64,000 nucleotides of DNA from Paragemmobacter straminiformis (GTDB lineage Bacteria; Pseudomonadota; Alphaproteobacteria; Rhodobacterales; Rhodobacteraceae): positions 372,001 to 436,000 of the forward strand of contig NZ_JACLQD010000003.1 in NCBI RefSeq assembly GCF_014243445.1, read 5' to 3'. The notes beneath the pieces were generated by a model, which was given only the letters and a program-made list of their open reading frames with translations, had not been told where the DNA came from and searched no databases. The position numbers and the translations under genes were made by a program. This document shows, in pieces, positions 17,489-26,046 of this stretch; positions within the stretch are counted from its first letter, which is position 1; every line of letters begins with the position of its first letter.

Positions 17489-18340
17489 GTGTGTGACGTG
17501 ACAAGTGAAACGACCGTGGTGACGGTCTCTTACAACAGTGCCGCCGTGCTGGGCGGGTTGCTGCGGTCTGTCGGGGATGCCGATTGCGTCGTGGTGGACA
17601 ATGGCGGCGCGCAGCCATTGGATGCGATCGTCGCGGAAAGCGGCGCGCGGCTGGTGCGGCTGGAGCGGAACGAAGGTTTCGGGCGCGGCTGCAATGCCGG
17701 GGCGGCGCTGGCGCAAGGCAAAAACCTGTTCTTCGTCAATCCAGATGCCCAGTTGGCACCCGGATGCATTTCGGCGCTGGAGCGGGCGGCAGACAGTCTG
17801 CCGGGTTTCGTCGCAGCCAATCCGCTGATTGTCGATGCGCAGGGGCGGGCGCATTTCCGGACCGGTTCGATCCTTTTGTCAGGGTCGGGCGGGCGGGGCG
17901 AGGCGCCAGCCGAACCTGTCGGGCTTCCGGTCCTGTCGGGCTGCGCGCTGTTCGTGCGGCGCGCCGCGTTCGAGGCGGTGGGCGGGTTCGATCCGGCGAT
18001 CTTTCTTTACCACGAGGATCACGATCTTGCCCTGCGGTTGGCGGCGCTTGGCAAGCTGTGGCACGTGCCCGAGGCGGTGGTGCGGCATGTGGCCGGCACG
18101 GCGGCACCGCGCACGGCGGATGTGGCCTGGCTGAAGGGTTATCACATGGCGCGGTCGCGGCATTACGTGCTGCGCAAGCATGGCAGGCCGCTTCCGTTGC
18201 TGCGCACGGTGCTGCCTGCGCTTTCGGGCCTGATCTTGCCGCATAACCTGTGGTCGGCGCGGCGGCGGTCGCGTGTGCTGGGGCAGGTCAGCGGGGCGTT
18301 TTCATCGGTCGGCGATCACGGGGAGTATTCCGCGCCATGA
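17489..18340 (+). CDS. Family 2 glycosyltransferase, rhamnosyltransferase-like
   Basis: About 283 aa. The start is uncertain: GTG at 17489 or 17498, neither with a clear ribosome-binding site. The GT-A core shows TVSYNSAAVLGGLL, CVVVDNGG, LERNEGFGRGCNAGA, FFVNPDAQL (the DxD-type metal site is replaced by NPDA, as in WbbL-like enzymes), LSGCALFVRR and FLYHEDHDLALRL. It probably adds a sugar such as rhamnose to a lipid-linked glycan at the inner membrane face. It leads the plus-strand half of the island and overlaps the FkbM gene by four bases. Confidence 0.82.
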   Translation: MCDVTSETTVVTVSYNSAAVLGGLLRSVGDADCVVVDNGGAQPLDAIVAESGARLVRLERNEGFGRGCNAGAALAQGKNLFFVNPDAQLAPGCISALERAADSLPGFVAANPLIVDAQGRAHFRTGSILLSGSGGRGEAPAEPVGLPVLSGCALFVRRAAFEAVGGFDPAIFLYHEDHDLALRLAALGKLWHVPEAVVRHVAGTAAPRTADVAWLKGYHMARSRHYVLRKHGRPLPLLRTVLPALSGLILPHNLWSARRRSRVLGQVSGAFSSVGDHGEYSAP

Positions 18341-19068
18341 GCATGATCCGCGATTTTCTGCGCTGGCGGCGTGTGCGCAAGCATGTCGCGCAGCACGGCT
18401 GGCGTTTCGATTTCCACGGGGTCGAGGTGCGGCTGCCCGTCATGGACCAACCCGGTTTCGCCAATGCGCTGCTGCGCGGCAAATACGAGGCGGAGGAGGC
18501 GGCGCTGATCCTGTCGCATCTGCCGCCCGATTGCCCCGTGATCGAACTGGGCGGGTCGCTTGGCATCGTCTCGGCGCTGATCGGGTCTCGGCTGCGCGCG
18601 GGGCTGGCGCATGTGATCGTCGAGGCGAACGAGGCGCTGCTTCCGGTCTGTTCCGTGAATGCGGGTGTGGGCAAGCGCGCGGGGGTCGAGTTGCGGCATG
18701 CCGCGGTCTTTTACGGCGGGCCTGTCGCGCGGTTCGCGGCGGGCGGGAACATCCATGCCAACCGACTGGCCGAAGGTGATGCTGCGGGCGTGATCGAGGT
18801 GCCCGCGGTGACGCTTGCGGAGGTGTGGCAAGGGATAGGTCGGCCCGAGGGCTTTACCCTTGTCTGTGATATCGAGGGCGGGGAAGTGCCGCTGGTGCTG
18901 GGTGAGGGCGATGTCCTTGCCCACGCCGGCACCGTCATCATGGAACTGCATCCTGCGGTCTATCCCGACGGTGAGGCGACTGTCGATGCGATCTGCGCCC
19001 GGATGGGGGCCGCGGGTCTGCGGCAGGCGGCGCGGTTGCGGGACGTTGTGTTGTGGGTGCGGGACTGA
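18337..19068 (+). CDS. FkbM-family SAM-dependent methyltransferase
   Basis: 243 aa from ATG 18337 (ATGA overlap with the glycosyltransferase). VIELGGSLGIVSALI is SAM motif I (about 68-82), and the late VCDIEGGEVPLVLG fits the FkbM C-terminal core. FkbM enzymes O-methylate sugars or other secondary metabolites. Here a methylated sugar of the surface glycan is the natural guess. 87 bases separate it from pseB. Confidence 0.8.
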   Translation: MSMIRDFLRWRRVRKHVAQHGWRFDFHGVEVRLPVMDQPGFANALLRGKYEAEEAALILSHLPPDCPVIELGGSLGIVSALIGSRLRAGLAHVIVEANEALLPVCSVNAGVGKRAGVELRHAAVFYGGPVARFAAGGNIHANRLAEGDAAGVIEVPAVTLAEVWQGIGRPEGFTLVCDIEGGEVPLVLGEGDVLAHAGTVIMELHPAVYPDGEATVDAICARMGAAGLRQAARLRDVVLWVRD

Positions 19069-19155
19069 TCCGGCTGCACGGGCCGCTTGCGGCTATCTGG
19101 TTTAATGCGTATCGGCTGTGACTGTAACGGTGATACCCAGTTCGATGGTTGTGTG

Positions 19156-20157
19156 ATGAATTTTGATGGTGCGACGATCCTTATGACGGGCGGGACCGGT
19201 TCTTTCGGTCATGCCTTTACCGAGATGACGCTGAAGCGGTGCAATCCTGCCAAGTTGATCATCTTTTCCCGTGACGAGATGAAGCAATGGGAAATGGCCA
19301 AGCTTTACGGCCATGACAAGCGCGTGCGCTTCTTTATCGGCGACGTGCGCGACAAGGAGCGGCTGGCGCGGGCGCTGCACGGGGTGGATTATGTCGTCCA
19401 TGCCGCAGCGACCAAGATCGTGCCGACGGCGGAATACAACCCCTTTGAATGCATCAAGACCAATGTCATCGGGGCGATGAACGTGATCGACACCTGCATC
19501 GATGCAGGGGTCAAGAGGGTCGTGGCGCTGTCCACCGACAAGGCGTCGAGCCCGATCAACCTCTATGGCGCGTCGAAGCTGGCATCGGACAAGCTGTTTG
19601 TCGCGGGCAACGCCTATTCGGGCGAGCATGGGACGCGCTTTGCCGTGGTGCGTTACGGCAATGTCATGGGCTCGCGCGGGTCGGTCATACCCTTCTTCAT
19701 GTCGATCCGCGACAAGGGGGTTCTGCCCATCACCGACCCGCGGATGACGCGGTTCATGATCAGCCTCGAAGAGGGGGTCGAACTGGTCTGGCACGCCTTT
19801 GCCGATACCGAGGGTGGCGAGATCTACGTCAAGAAGATCCCTTCGATGCGCGTGGTGGATGTGGCATCGGTCGTGGCCCCCGATGCGCGGCAAGAGGTGG
19901 TCGGCATCCGCCCCGGAGAGAAGCTGCATGAACAGATGGTGGGGGTGGAGGATGCGCCCTTCACCTTTGAATATGACGCGCATTACAAGATTTTGCCCGC
20001 GATCAACGGCTGGGCGGATTCGCCTGCACGGATCAAGGACGGGCGGCCGGTGCCTGCCGATTTCAGCTATACCTCGGACAACAACCCGCATTGGATGAGC
20101 GGGCCGGAGTTGGCGGCGTGGATCGACCGGAACCAAGCCAAGATCGATCGCATCTGA
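19156..20157 (+). CDS. pseB: UDP-N-acetylglucosamine 4,6-dehydratase (inverting)
   Basis: 333 aa from ATG 19156; the upstream in-frame extension is not protein-like. NAD-binding MTGGTGSFGHAF (about 10-21), the active-site STDKASSPINLYGASK with the Asp-Lys and Tyr residues of FlaA1/PseB, and ADTEGGEIYVKKIPSM near 220. It makes UDP-2-acetamido-2,6-dideoxy-beta-L-arabino-hexos-4-ulose, the first step of CMP-pseudaminic acid synthesis. It overlaps the pseC start by one base (TGATG), the start of a tightly coupled pathway operon. Confidence 0.93.
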   Translation: MNFDGATILMTGGTGSFGHAFTEMTLKRCNPAKLIIFSRDEMKQWEMAKLYGHDKRVRFFIGDVRDKERLARALHGVDYVVHAAATKIVPTAEYNPFECIKTNVIGAMNVIDTCIDAGVKRVVALSTDKASSPINLYGASKLASDKLFVAGNAYSGEHGTRFAVVRYGNVMGSRGSVIPFFMSIRDKGVLPITDPRMTRFMISLEEGVELVWHAFADTEGGEIYVKKIPSMRVVDVASVVAPDARQEVVGIRPGEKLHEQMVGVEDAPFTFEYDAHYKILPAINGWADSPARIKDGRPVPADFSYTSDNNPHWMSGPELAAWIDRNQAKIDRI

Positions 20158-21293
20158 TGATTCCCTATGGTCGCCAATCCATCTCGGACGAGGATGTCGC
20201 GGCGGTCGTCGCGGTGCTGCGGTCGGATTTCCTGACGCAGGGCCCGGCGGTGCCGCGGTTCGAGGCCGAAGTGGCGCGGATCGTCGGTGCGCGCCATGCG
20301 GTGGCGGCGAACAGCGCGACCTCGGCGCTGCACGTTGCCTGTCTGGCGCTCGGCTTGGGGAAGGGTGACTTTCTCTGGACAGTGCCGAACACCTTTGTCG
20401 CTTCGGCCAATTGCGGGGTTTATTGCGGGGCTTCGGTCGATTTCGTGGATATCGACCCTGTGACGCTGAACATGTCGGTGCCCGCGCTTGAGGCGAAGCT
20501 GGCCGATGCCGAGCGCAGGGGGCGTTTGCCGAAGGTGCTGGTGCCGGTGCATTTCGCGGGCGAGCCTTGCGACATGGCGGCAATCGGCGCTTTGGCGCGG
20601 CGCTACGGGGTGCGGGTGATCGAGGATGCCTCGCATGCCATCGGGGCGCGGCAGGCCGGGCGGATGGTGGGCGACTGCGCCCATAGCGACGTGACGGTAT
20701 TCAGCTTCCATCCCGTGAAGATCGTGACCACCGCCGAGGGCGGGATGGCCGTGACGCAGGATGAAAGGCTGGCCGAGCGCATGGCGCTGTTCCGCAGCCA
20801 CGGCATTACCCGCGATCCTGCGCTGATGCAGGGAGCGGTCGAGGGGCCGTGGTTTTATCAGCAGTTGGAACTGGGCTACAATTACCGCATGACCGACCTT
20901 CAGGCGGCACTGGGGCTAAGCCAACTATCGCGGCTTGAGGCGTTCGCCGCGCGGCGGCAGGGGTTGGCGGCGCGGTATGACCGCTTGCTGGCGGGGTTGC
21001 CGGTGGCGCTGCCCTATCGCGATGCAGCGAACCTGTCGGCGCTGCATCTTTACCCCGTGCAGGTCGCGCGGCGGGCTTCGGTCTTCGATGCGTTGCGGGC
21101 GGCGGGGATCGGCGTGAACGTGCATTATTTCCCCGTCCATCTTCAGCCTTTTTACCGTGCGATGGGATTTGCCGCAGGGCAGTTTCCGGCGGCAGAGGCC
21201 TATTACGACAGGGCAATCACGCTTCCCCTGCATCCGGCGCTGACCGAAGCCGAGCAGGATCATGTCGTGTCCAGTCTGAGGGCCGCACTATGA
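20157..21293 (+). CDS. pseC: UDP-4-amino-4,6-dideoxy-N-acetyl-beta-L-altrosamine transaminase
   Basis: 378 aa DegT-family PLP enzyme. It begins IPYGRQSISDEDVAAV; NSATSALHVACLALGLGKGD, the PLP lysine in FHPVKIVTTAEGG (about 180-192), the SHGITRDP loop, and HYFPVHLQPFYR near the C-terminus are PseC marks. It aminates the PseB product using glutamate. The start at 20157 is fixed by the TGATG junction with pseB. The stop overlaps the pseF start by four bases. Confidence 0.93.
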   Translation: MIPYGRQSISDEDVAAVVAVLRSDFLTQGPAVPRFEAEVARIVGARHAVAANSATSALHVACLALGLGKGDFLWTVPNTFVASANCGVYCGASVDFVDIDPVTLNMSVPALEAKLADAERRGRLPKVLVPVHFAGEPCDMAAIGALARRYGVRVIEDASHAIGARQAGRMVGDCAHSDVTVFSFHPVKIVTTAEGGMAVTQDERLAERMALFRSHGITRDPALMQGAVEGPWFYQQLELGYNYRMTDLQAALGLSQLSRLEAFAARRQGLAARYDRLLAGLPVALPYRDAANLSALHLYPVQVARRASVFDALRAAGIGVNVHYFPVHLQPFYRAMGFAAGQFPAAEAYYDRAITLPLHPALTEAEQDHVVSSLRAAL

Positions 21294-21988
21294 GCGTGGC
21301 TGTCATTCCGGCGCGGGGGGGCAGCAAGCGTATTCCGCGCAAGAACATCCGCTCGTTCTGCGGTCTGCCGATGATCGGCTGGTCGATCCGCGCCGCGATC
21401 GGGGCGGGGTGTTTCGAGCGGATCGTGGTATCGACAGACGATCCCGAGATTGCCGAGGTCGCGCGGGGGTTGGGGGCCGAGGTGCCGTTCCTGCGGCCTG
21501 CGGCGCTGTCGGATGATTTCGCCACGACAATCGACGTCATGCAACATGCGGTCGGCGCTTTGGGGGCCGATGGGTGCGTGTGCTGTCTTTACGCCACCGC
21601 GCCCTTCGTGCGGGCCGATGATCTGGCGCGCGGGGCGGCGGCGCTGGTCGCGGGGGATTGGGACTATGCCTTTCCGGTGACGAGCTTTGGCTTTCCCATC
21701 CAGCGTGCCCTGCGGCGCGAGGCGGACGGGCGCATTGCCATGTTCGACCCCGCACAAGAGCGGGTGCGGTCGCAAGACCTGACCGAGGCGTTCCACGATG
21801 TGGGGCAGTTCTATTGGGGGCGGGCCGATGCGTGGCGCGGGGGGCGGTCGGTCTATGGGCCGCGCAGCACCACGATCTTGCTGCCGCGCCACCGCGTTCA
21901 GGATATCGACACGCCCGAGGATTGGGCGCGGGCCGAAGTGATGTTCCGTGTGCTGGCGGAAGAGGGCAGGCAAGTCGATGGCGGCTAG
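21290..21988 (+). CDS. pseF: Pseudaminic acid cytidylyltransferase
   Basis: 232 aa of the acylneuraminate cytidylyltransferase family. IPARGGSKRIPRKN (CTP-binding, about 6-19), VVSTDDPEIAEVA and the QDIDTPEDW C-terminus are visible. It activates pseudaminic acid to CMP-Pse, the donor for glycosyltransferases. Here it sits third in the operon, before the genes for the intermediate steps. It overlaps the next gene by 11 bases. Confidence 0.92.
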   Translation: MSVAVIPARGGSKRIPRKNIRSFCGLPMIGWSIRAAIGAGCFERIVVSTDDPEIAEVARGLGAEVPFLRPAALSDDFATTIDVMQHAVGALGADGCVCCLYATAPFVRADDLARGAAALVAGDWDYAFPVTSFGFPIQRALRREADGRIAMFDPAQERVRSQDLTEAFHDVGQFYWGRADAWRGGRSVYGPRSTTILLPRHRVQDIDTPEDWARAEVMFRVLAEEGRQVDGG

Positions 21989-23495
21989 TGTTGCGTTCCG
22001 CGTCGATGCGGCGGTGCATATCGGCAGCGGCCATGTGATGCGGTGCCTGACGCTGGCCGATGCCTTGGCGGCGCGCGGGCATGAGTGCAACTTTCTGTGC
22101 CGCGACCATGCGGGGCATATGGCCGATGCGATCCTTGCGCGGGGGCATGGGGTGCATCTTTTGCCGACGCGTGATGAGGCGCGGCGCGACGGGTGGCTGG
22201 GGGTCGATCCGGCCGAGGACGCGGCGCAGAGCCTTGGCGTTCTGGAACGGCTGGGGGCCGGATGGCTGGTTGTGGATCACTATGCTTTGGATGCCGCGTG
22301 GGAGCGGGCGGTTGCGGGCGCTTCGATGCGGGTGATGGCGATCGACGATCTGGCCGACCGCGCCCATGTGGTGGATATGCTGGTCGATCCGATGCCCGGG
22401 CATGATGCTGCGACGCATGCGGGCAAGGCTACGGCGGGGTGCAACCTGCTGCTTGGGCCGGACTATGCCTTGCTGTCCCCTGCCTTTGCGGGTGAGCGGG
22501 AGCAGAGCCTGGCACGGCGGGCGAAACCGCAGCTTGGCCGCGTGATGGTTGCGATGGGTGGCTATGACCCCGCCGATGTGACAGGGCGGGTGCTTTCGGT
22601 GCTGACCGGGGCTTTGCCGCAGGTGGAGGTCGATGTGGTGCTGGGTGCGCAGGCCGTGCATCTGGACCGGATGCGCGCGCGGGCCGGTGGGCCGGTGCGG
22701 CTGCATGTCGCCACGCCGCATATGGCCAGGCTGTTGCGGGAGTGCGATCTGGTGATCGGCGCGGGCGGCACTTCGGCTTGGGAGCGGTGCTGTCTGGGGG
22801 TGCCGAGCCTGATGGTGCAATTGGCCGACAACCAGACCGAGGTGATCGGGTCGCTGGTGCGCCAAGGGGCGGCGCTGGCGCTGGGCGGCGTGGATGACGC
22901 GATGGAGGCGCGGCTTCTTGCGGCGCTGGTCGCTTGCGCGGATGGTGCGGTTCTGGCGACCATGTCGGCAGCGGCGGCACGGGTTACGGACGGGCGCGGG
23001 GTGGAGCGGGTCTGCGATGCGATGGCCGCGATGGCGCTGACGGTCCGTCGCGCGGGGATGGGCGATTGCGATGCTGTGTGGCACTGGCGCGAAGACGGGG
23101 ATGCGGCGCGCTTTTACCGCTCGGGCAAAGCGACCCCGCTTGCGGCGCATCGAGACTGGTTTGCCAACGCGCTTGCCGATCCGGCGCGGCTTCATCTTGT
23201 GGTGATGCAAGGCGATGCGCCGCTGGGCTATGTGCGGCTGGATAGTTCGGAACAGGGCGTTGCTGCGGTCAGCCTGTGCCTTGCGCCCGCAGCGCGGGGG
23301 CGCGGCATGGCGGCGGCGGTGCTTTGGGCGGCTGAGCAAGAGGGGATGCGGGCGGGGATTGCCCGCTTTCTGGCCGAGGTCCATTGCGACAATGCGCCAT
23401 CGCTGCGGCTGTTCCGGCGGGCCGGATACCGGTTTGCAGGACGGGACGGCGATTTTGACAGGTTCGAGGTCCGGCGCAGCCGGATGGAGGGGTGA
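21978..23495 (+). CDS. pseG: Fused UDP-sugar hydrolase (PseG) and N-acetyltransferase (PseH)
   Basis: 505 aa from ATG 21978. Residues 1-345 are a PseG-type GT-B fold UDP-sugar hydrolase (FRVDAAVHIGSGHVMRC, VVDHYALD, GAGGTSAWERCCLGVP). From about 350 a GNAT acetyltransferase follows (LTVRRAGMGDCDAVWHWRED, LAPAARGRGMAAAVLW, EVHCDNAPSLRLFRRAGY), matching PseH. In Campylobacter and Helicobacter these are two proteins; one chain here would pass the 4-amino sugar directly between 4-N-acetylation and UDP removal. No frameshift or internal start is needed; the frame is continuous. Confidence 0.9.
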   Translation: MAASVAFRVDAAVHIGSGHVMRCLTLADALAARGHECNFLCRDHAGHMADAILARGHGVHLLPTRDEARRDGWLGVDPAEDAAQSLGVLERLGAGWLVVDHYALDAAWERAVAGASMRVMAIDDLADRAHVVDMLVDPMPGHDAATHAGKATAGCNLLLGPDYALLSPAFAGEREQSLARRAKPQLGRVMVAMGGYDPADVTGRVLSVLTGALPQVEVDVVLGAQAVHLDRMRARAGGPVRLHVATPHMARLLRECDLVIGAGGTSAWERCCLGVPSLMVQLADNQTEVIGSLVRQGAALALGGVDDAMEARLLAALVACADGAVLATMSAAAARVTDGRGVERVCDAMAAMALTVRRAGMGDCDAVWHWREDGDAARFYRSGKATPLAAHRDWFANALADPARLHLVVMQGDAPLGYVRLDSSEQGVAAVSLCLAPAARGRGMAAAVLWAAEQEGMRAGIARFLAEVHCDNAPSLRLFRRAGYRFAGRDGDFDRFEVRRSRMEG

Positions 23496-23497
23496 GT

Positions 23498-24541
23498 ATG
23501 AGTATCAGCATCGCAGGCCGCGCCATCGGGCCGGAGCATCCGCCCTATCTGATCGCCGAGCTTTCGGCGAACCATAACGGCAGTTTCGAGCGGGCGCTCG
23601 ACCTTGTCGATGCGGCGGCGGCGACGGGGGTGGATGCGGTCAAGATCCAGACCTATCGGCCCGATACGATCACGCTCGACAGCGACGACGATGCCTTTGT
23701 CATCAAGGGCGGGCTGTGGGACGGGCGGCGGCTGTTCGACCTATATGCCGAGGCGTTCACCCCCTGGGACTGGCACGCCGCTTTGTTCGAGCGCGCGCGG
23801 GCGCGGGGGGTGACGATGTTCTCGTCGCCCTTCGACACGACGGCCGTCGACCTGCTCGAGGATCTGAACGCGCCCGCCTACAAGATCGCGTCCTTCGAGG
23901 CGGTCGACCTTCCGCTGATCCGCTATGCGGCGGCGACGGGGAAGCCGATGATCATTTCGACCGGCATGGCGGATGCGGATGAGATCGCCGAGGCCATCGA
24001 TGCGGCGCGGGGCGGCGGGTGCCGTGAGCTTGCCATCCTGCATTGCGTGAGCGGCTATCCCGCGCCTGCCGACCAATACAACCTGCGCACCATTCCCGAT
24101 ATGGCGGCGCGGTTCGGCACGGTGACGGGGCTGTCGGACCATACGCTGGACAATGCGACCGCCGTGGCGAGCGTGGCTTTGGGGGCTTCGATCATCGAGA
24201 AGCACTTTACGCTGGACCGTTCGGGCGGCGGGCCGGATGACAGTTTCTCGCTCGAGCCTGCCGATTTCGCCGCCCTCTGCCGCGATGCGCGCACGGCGTG
24301 GGAGGCGCTGGGGCGGGTGGATTATGGCCGCAAGTCGAGCGAGCAGGGCAACGTCATCTTCCGCCGCTCGCTTTACTTCGTGCGGCCGCTGAAGGCGGGG
24401 CAGGTGATCACCGCCGATGATATCCGCAGCGTGCGCCCCGGATTCGGCCTGCCGCCGAAAGAGTGGGACCGCGTGATCGGCCGCCACGTGACGCGGGATG
24501 TGGGCTATGCCACGCCGGTCACGGTGGAGGTGTTGGGGTAG
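23498..24541 (+). CDS. pseI: Pseudaminic acid synthase
   Basis: 347 aa from ATG 23498, preceded by GGAGG at seven bases; an overlapping GTG at 23492 is an alternative. The NeuB TIM-barrel core shows LIAELSANHNGS (about 20-30), DAVKIQTYRPDTI, MFSSPFD, KIASFE and IEKHFTLDRSGGGPD. A C-terminal antifreeze-like SAF domain starts near 285 (RRSLYFVRPLKAGQVI). It condenses 6-deoxy-AltdiNAc with phosphoenolpyruvate to give pseudaminic acid. It completes the B-C-F-GH-I set. Its stop overlaps the convergent capsule-like gene by 23 bases. Confidence 0.93.
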   Translation: MSISIAGRAIGPEHPPYLIAELSANHNGSFERALDLVDAAAATGVDAVKIQTYRPDTITLDSDDDAFVIKGGLWDGRRLFDLYAEAFTPWDWHAALFERARARGVTMFSSPFDTTAVDLLEDLNAPAYKIASFEAVDLPLIRYAAATGKPMIISTGMADADEIAEAIDAARGGGCRELAILHCVSGYPAPADQYNLRTIPDMAARFGTVTGLSDHTLDNATAVASVALGASIIEKHFTLDRSGGGPDDSFSLEPADFAALCRDARTAWEALGRVDYGRKSSEQGNVIFRRSLYFVRPLKAGQVITADDIRSVRPGFGLPPKEWDRVIGRHVTRDVGYATPVTVEVLG

Positions 24542-25910
24542 GGGTGTCGCGGATCACGGACAGCAGGGATTCGACCGCGCGGCGACCTTCGGCCTCACGG
24601 TCAAAGCCTTCTATGAGAACTCCGTAGTCTGGATCAATCACGCCGGGGTAGAGCTTTGATGTGAGCTTTGTGAAGGCAGTTTCCAGTGCGGGGCGGTCAG
24701 GCTGCACTGCCATCGCCTTAGCCACAGTTTCGGCCCCTTGCCAGCGGAACACGCCCGGAAGGGTGGCATACCATGCCACGCCGAAATGGATCGCGCCCTT
24801 GCCCATGAGCGCCGCCTCGTAGCCTGCCGTGCCCGAGATGGTGGCGACAAAGAGCGAGTTGCGGATAAGTTCGAAGGAGGGAACATGTTCGCCCACGTAG
24901 CGCAGGTTCGGAATGGCGCGGAGGCGGCGGTAGAAGCTTGGCTCGCGCATGAATTTGGTCTGGATCGGGTTTTCCTTGGCGTAGATCAGCGTTCCCGCCG
25001 GAAGGGCCGCGGCCAGTTCCTCGATGGCGAGAAGCTGGTCGGCATAGGCGAAACCCCAGGTGTCGGTTGTCATTTCCGGCTGCAGATGGAGCGGGAAATA
25101 GACGTAGGGCTCAGATAAATCCACGTCTGAAATATCAGACGTACTAATTGACCCTATTTTCAAACGGTCGCGTGCTTGAACAAGTCGACTTAAGTTTCGG
25201 TCTACGGAATTTGGGTTTATGAATATTTGCAGGGAAATAGTTTTCAATACAATCTTGACCAGTTCACGCAAGAACGTGGCGGAGGTGCTCACCAAGCGAA
25301 GCAACTTGCCCCTCCGTTTCATGTAGAACGGCTGGGTTGGCTCGTTGGGCGTGGGAATAGGTTGATCCGCTCCTTGGACATCTTTAAAATCTCCAAAGTT
25401 CTCAATGCTTCGTGCAATCCATATTTGACCTCTGAATTGTGATTGAGTTGCCAAAACCGTATCAATGCCAAGACACTTTGCTAGCTCGTATAATATTATA
25501 TATGGGCCTTGATGGGGAAAGTTTGAAAATACTATCGTTGTTATGCCTTGCCGCTTTATAATATCAAAAAAGAAATTTGCCGAAATATGGAAAAGGTTAT
25601 CCATATTGAGCCAACTTCTAAAAGAAAGATTTCTGGAAAATGTTACTCTGGCAAAATGGCGTCGATATAGATTGAACGCCTTTTGAAAAATCTCGCTTCT
25701 AAGTTCAGCGGGGAAATCTTTTCTAAGATATGCCTCTTCATAGTGCCTTACCACACGGTAATGCAGGAACATTTCTATCGGGAGATCTGGAAGTCTTCGT
25801 CCACGGTCCGTGTTGACAAATGCAACTCGGACATCGGCACCAAGGTCCAAAAAGGATTCTATTTCAGGAGATCGGAATCCAACCAGAAGCAAACGCTTTT
25901 CAGCAGCCAT
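24519..25910 (-). CDS. Capsule polysaccharide (KpsS/LipB-like) glycosyltransferase-type protein, mosaic composition
   Basis: About 463 aa from ATG 25910. The C-terminal half matches the capsule-synthesis fold: VYFPLHLQPEMTTD, IYAKENPIQ, and ATISGTAGYEAALMGKGAIHFG. The N-terminal half starts KRLLLVGFRSPEIESFL and is otherwise unfamiliar. It probably transfers a sugar, perhaps pseudaminic acid, in the same island. DNA coding for the N-terminal half (about 25115-25900) is far more AT-rich than the rest; bases 25561-25620 contain 18 G or C in 60. The last third is normal high GC. That step inside one gene suggests recombination or recent acquisition. No good ribosome-binding site is seen. Confidence 0.7.
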   Translation of the reverse strand: MAAEKRLLLVGFRSPEIESFLDLGADVRVAFVNTDRGRRLPDLPIEMFLHYRVVRHYEEAYLRKDFPAELRSEIFQKAFNLYRRHFARVTFSRNLSFRSWLNMDNLFHISANFFFDIIKRQGITTIVFSNFPHQGPYIILYELAKCLGIDTVLATQSQFRGQIWIARSIENFGDFKDVQGADQPIPTPNEPTQPFYMKRRGKLLRLVSTSATFLRELVKIVLKTISLQIFINPNSVDRNLSRLVQARDRLKIGSISTSDISDVDLSEPYVYFPLHLQPEMTTDTWGFAYADQLLAIEELAAALPAGTLIYAKENPIQTKFMREPSFYRRLRAIPNLRYVGEHVPSFELIRNSLFVATISGTAGYEAALMGKGAIHFGVAWYATLPGVFRWQGAETVAKAMAVQPDRPALETAFTKLTSKLYPGVIDPDYGVLIEGFDREAEGRRAVESLLSVIRDTPTPTPPP

Positions 25911-25998
25911 CACACACCCGTAACACTCGCAACCCGGCACGCGCCGTCTTTGGCATTAAGCGTGTTTACCCTCGCGTTGCAACCGTTTGCTCAAAGAA

Positions 25999-26026
25999 AA
26001 AGCCCCGGCGTTTCCGCCGGGGCTTT
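25999..26026 (-). terminator. Rho-independent terminator of pnp
   Basis: A perfect 12-bp stem, AAAGCCCCGGCG (25999-26010) with CGCCGGGGCTTT (26015-26026), and a 4-base loop. On the minus strand the stem runs straight into TTTTTCTTTG, 20 bases after the pnp stop. It could also stop transcripts entering from the other side. Confidence 0.9.
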
Positions 26027-26046
26027 CGTGGGTCGGGGGCGGAAGC

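Noticed and set aside
8500-25910. A mobile element carrying the glycan island
   Set aside because: I saw no transposase, integrase, flanking tRNA or direct repeats, so although parts look foreign by composition, no element can be delimited.
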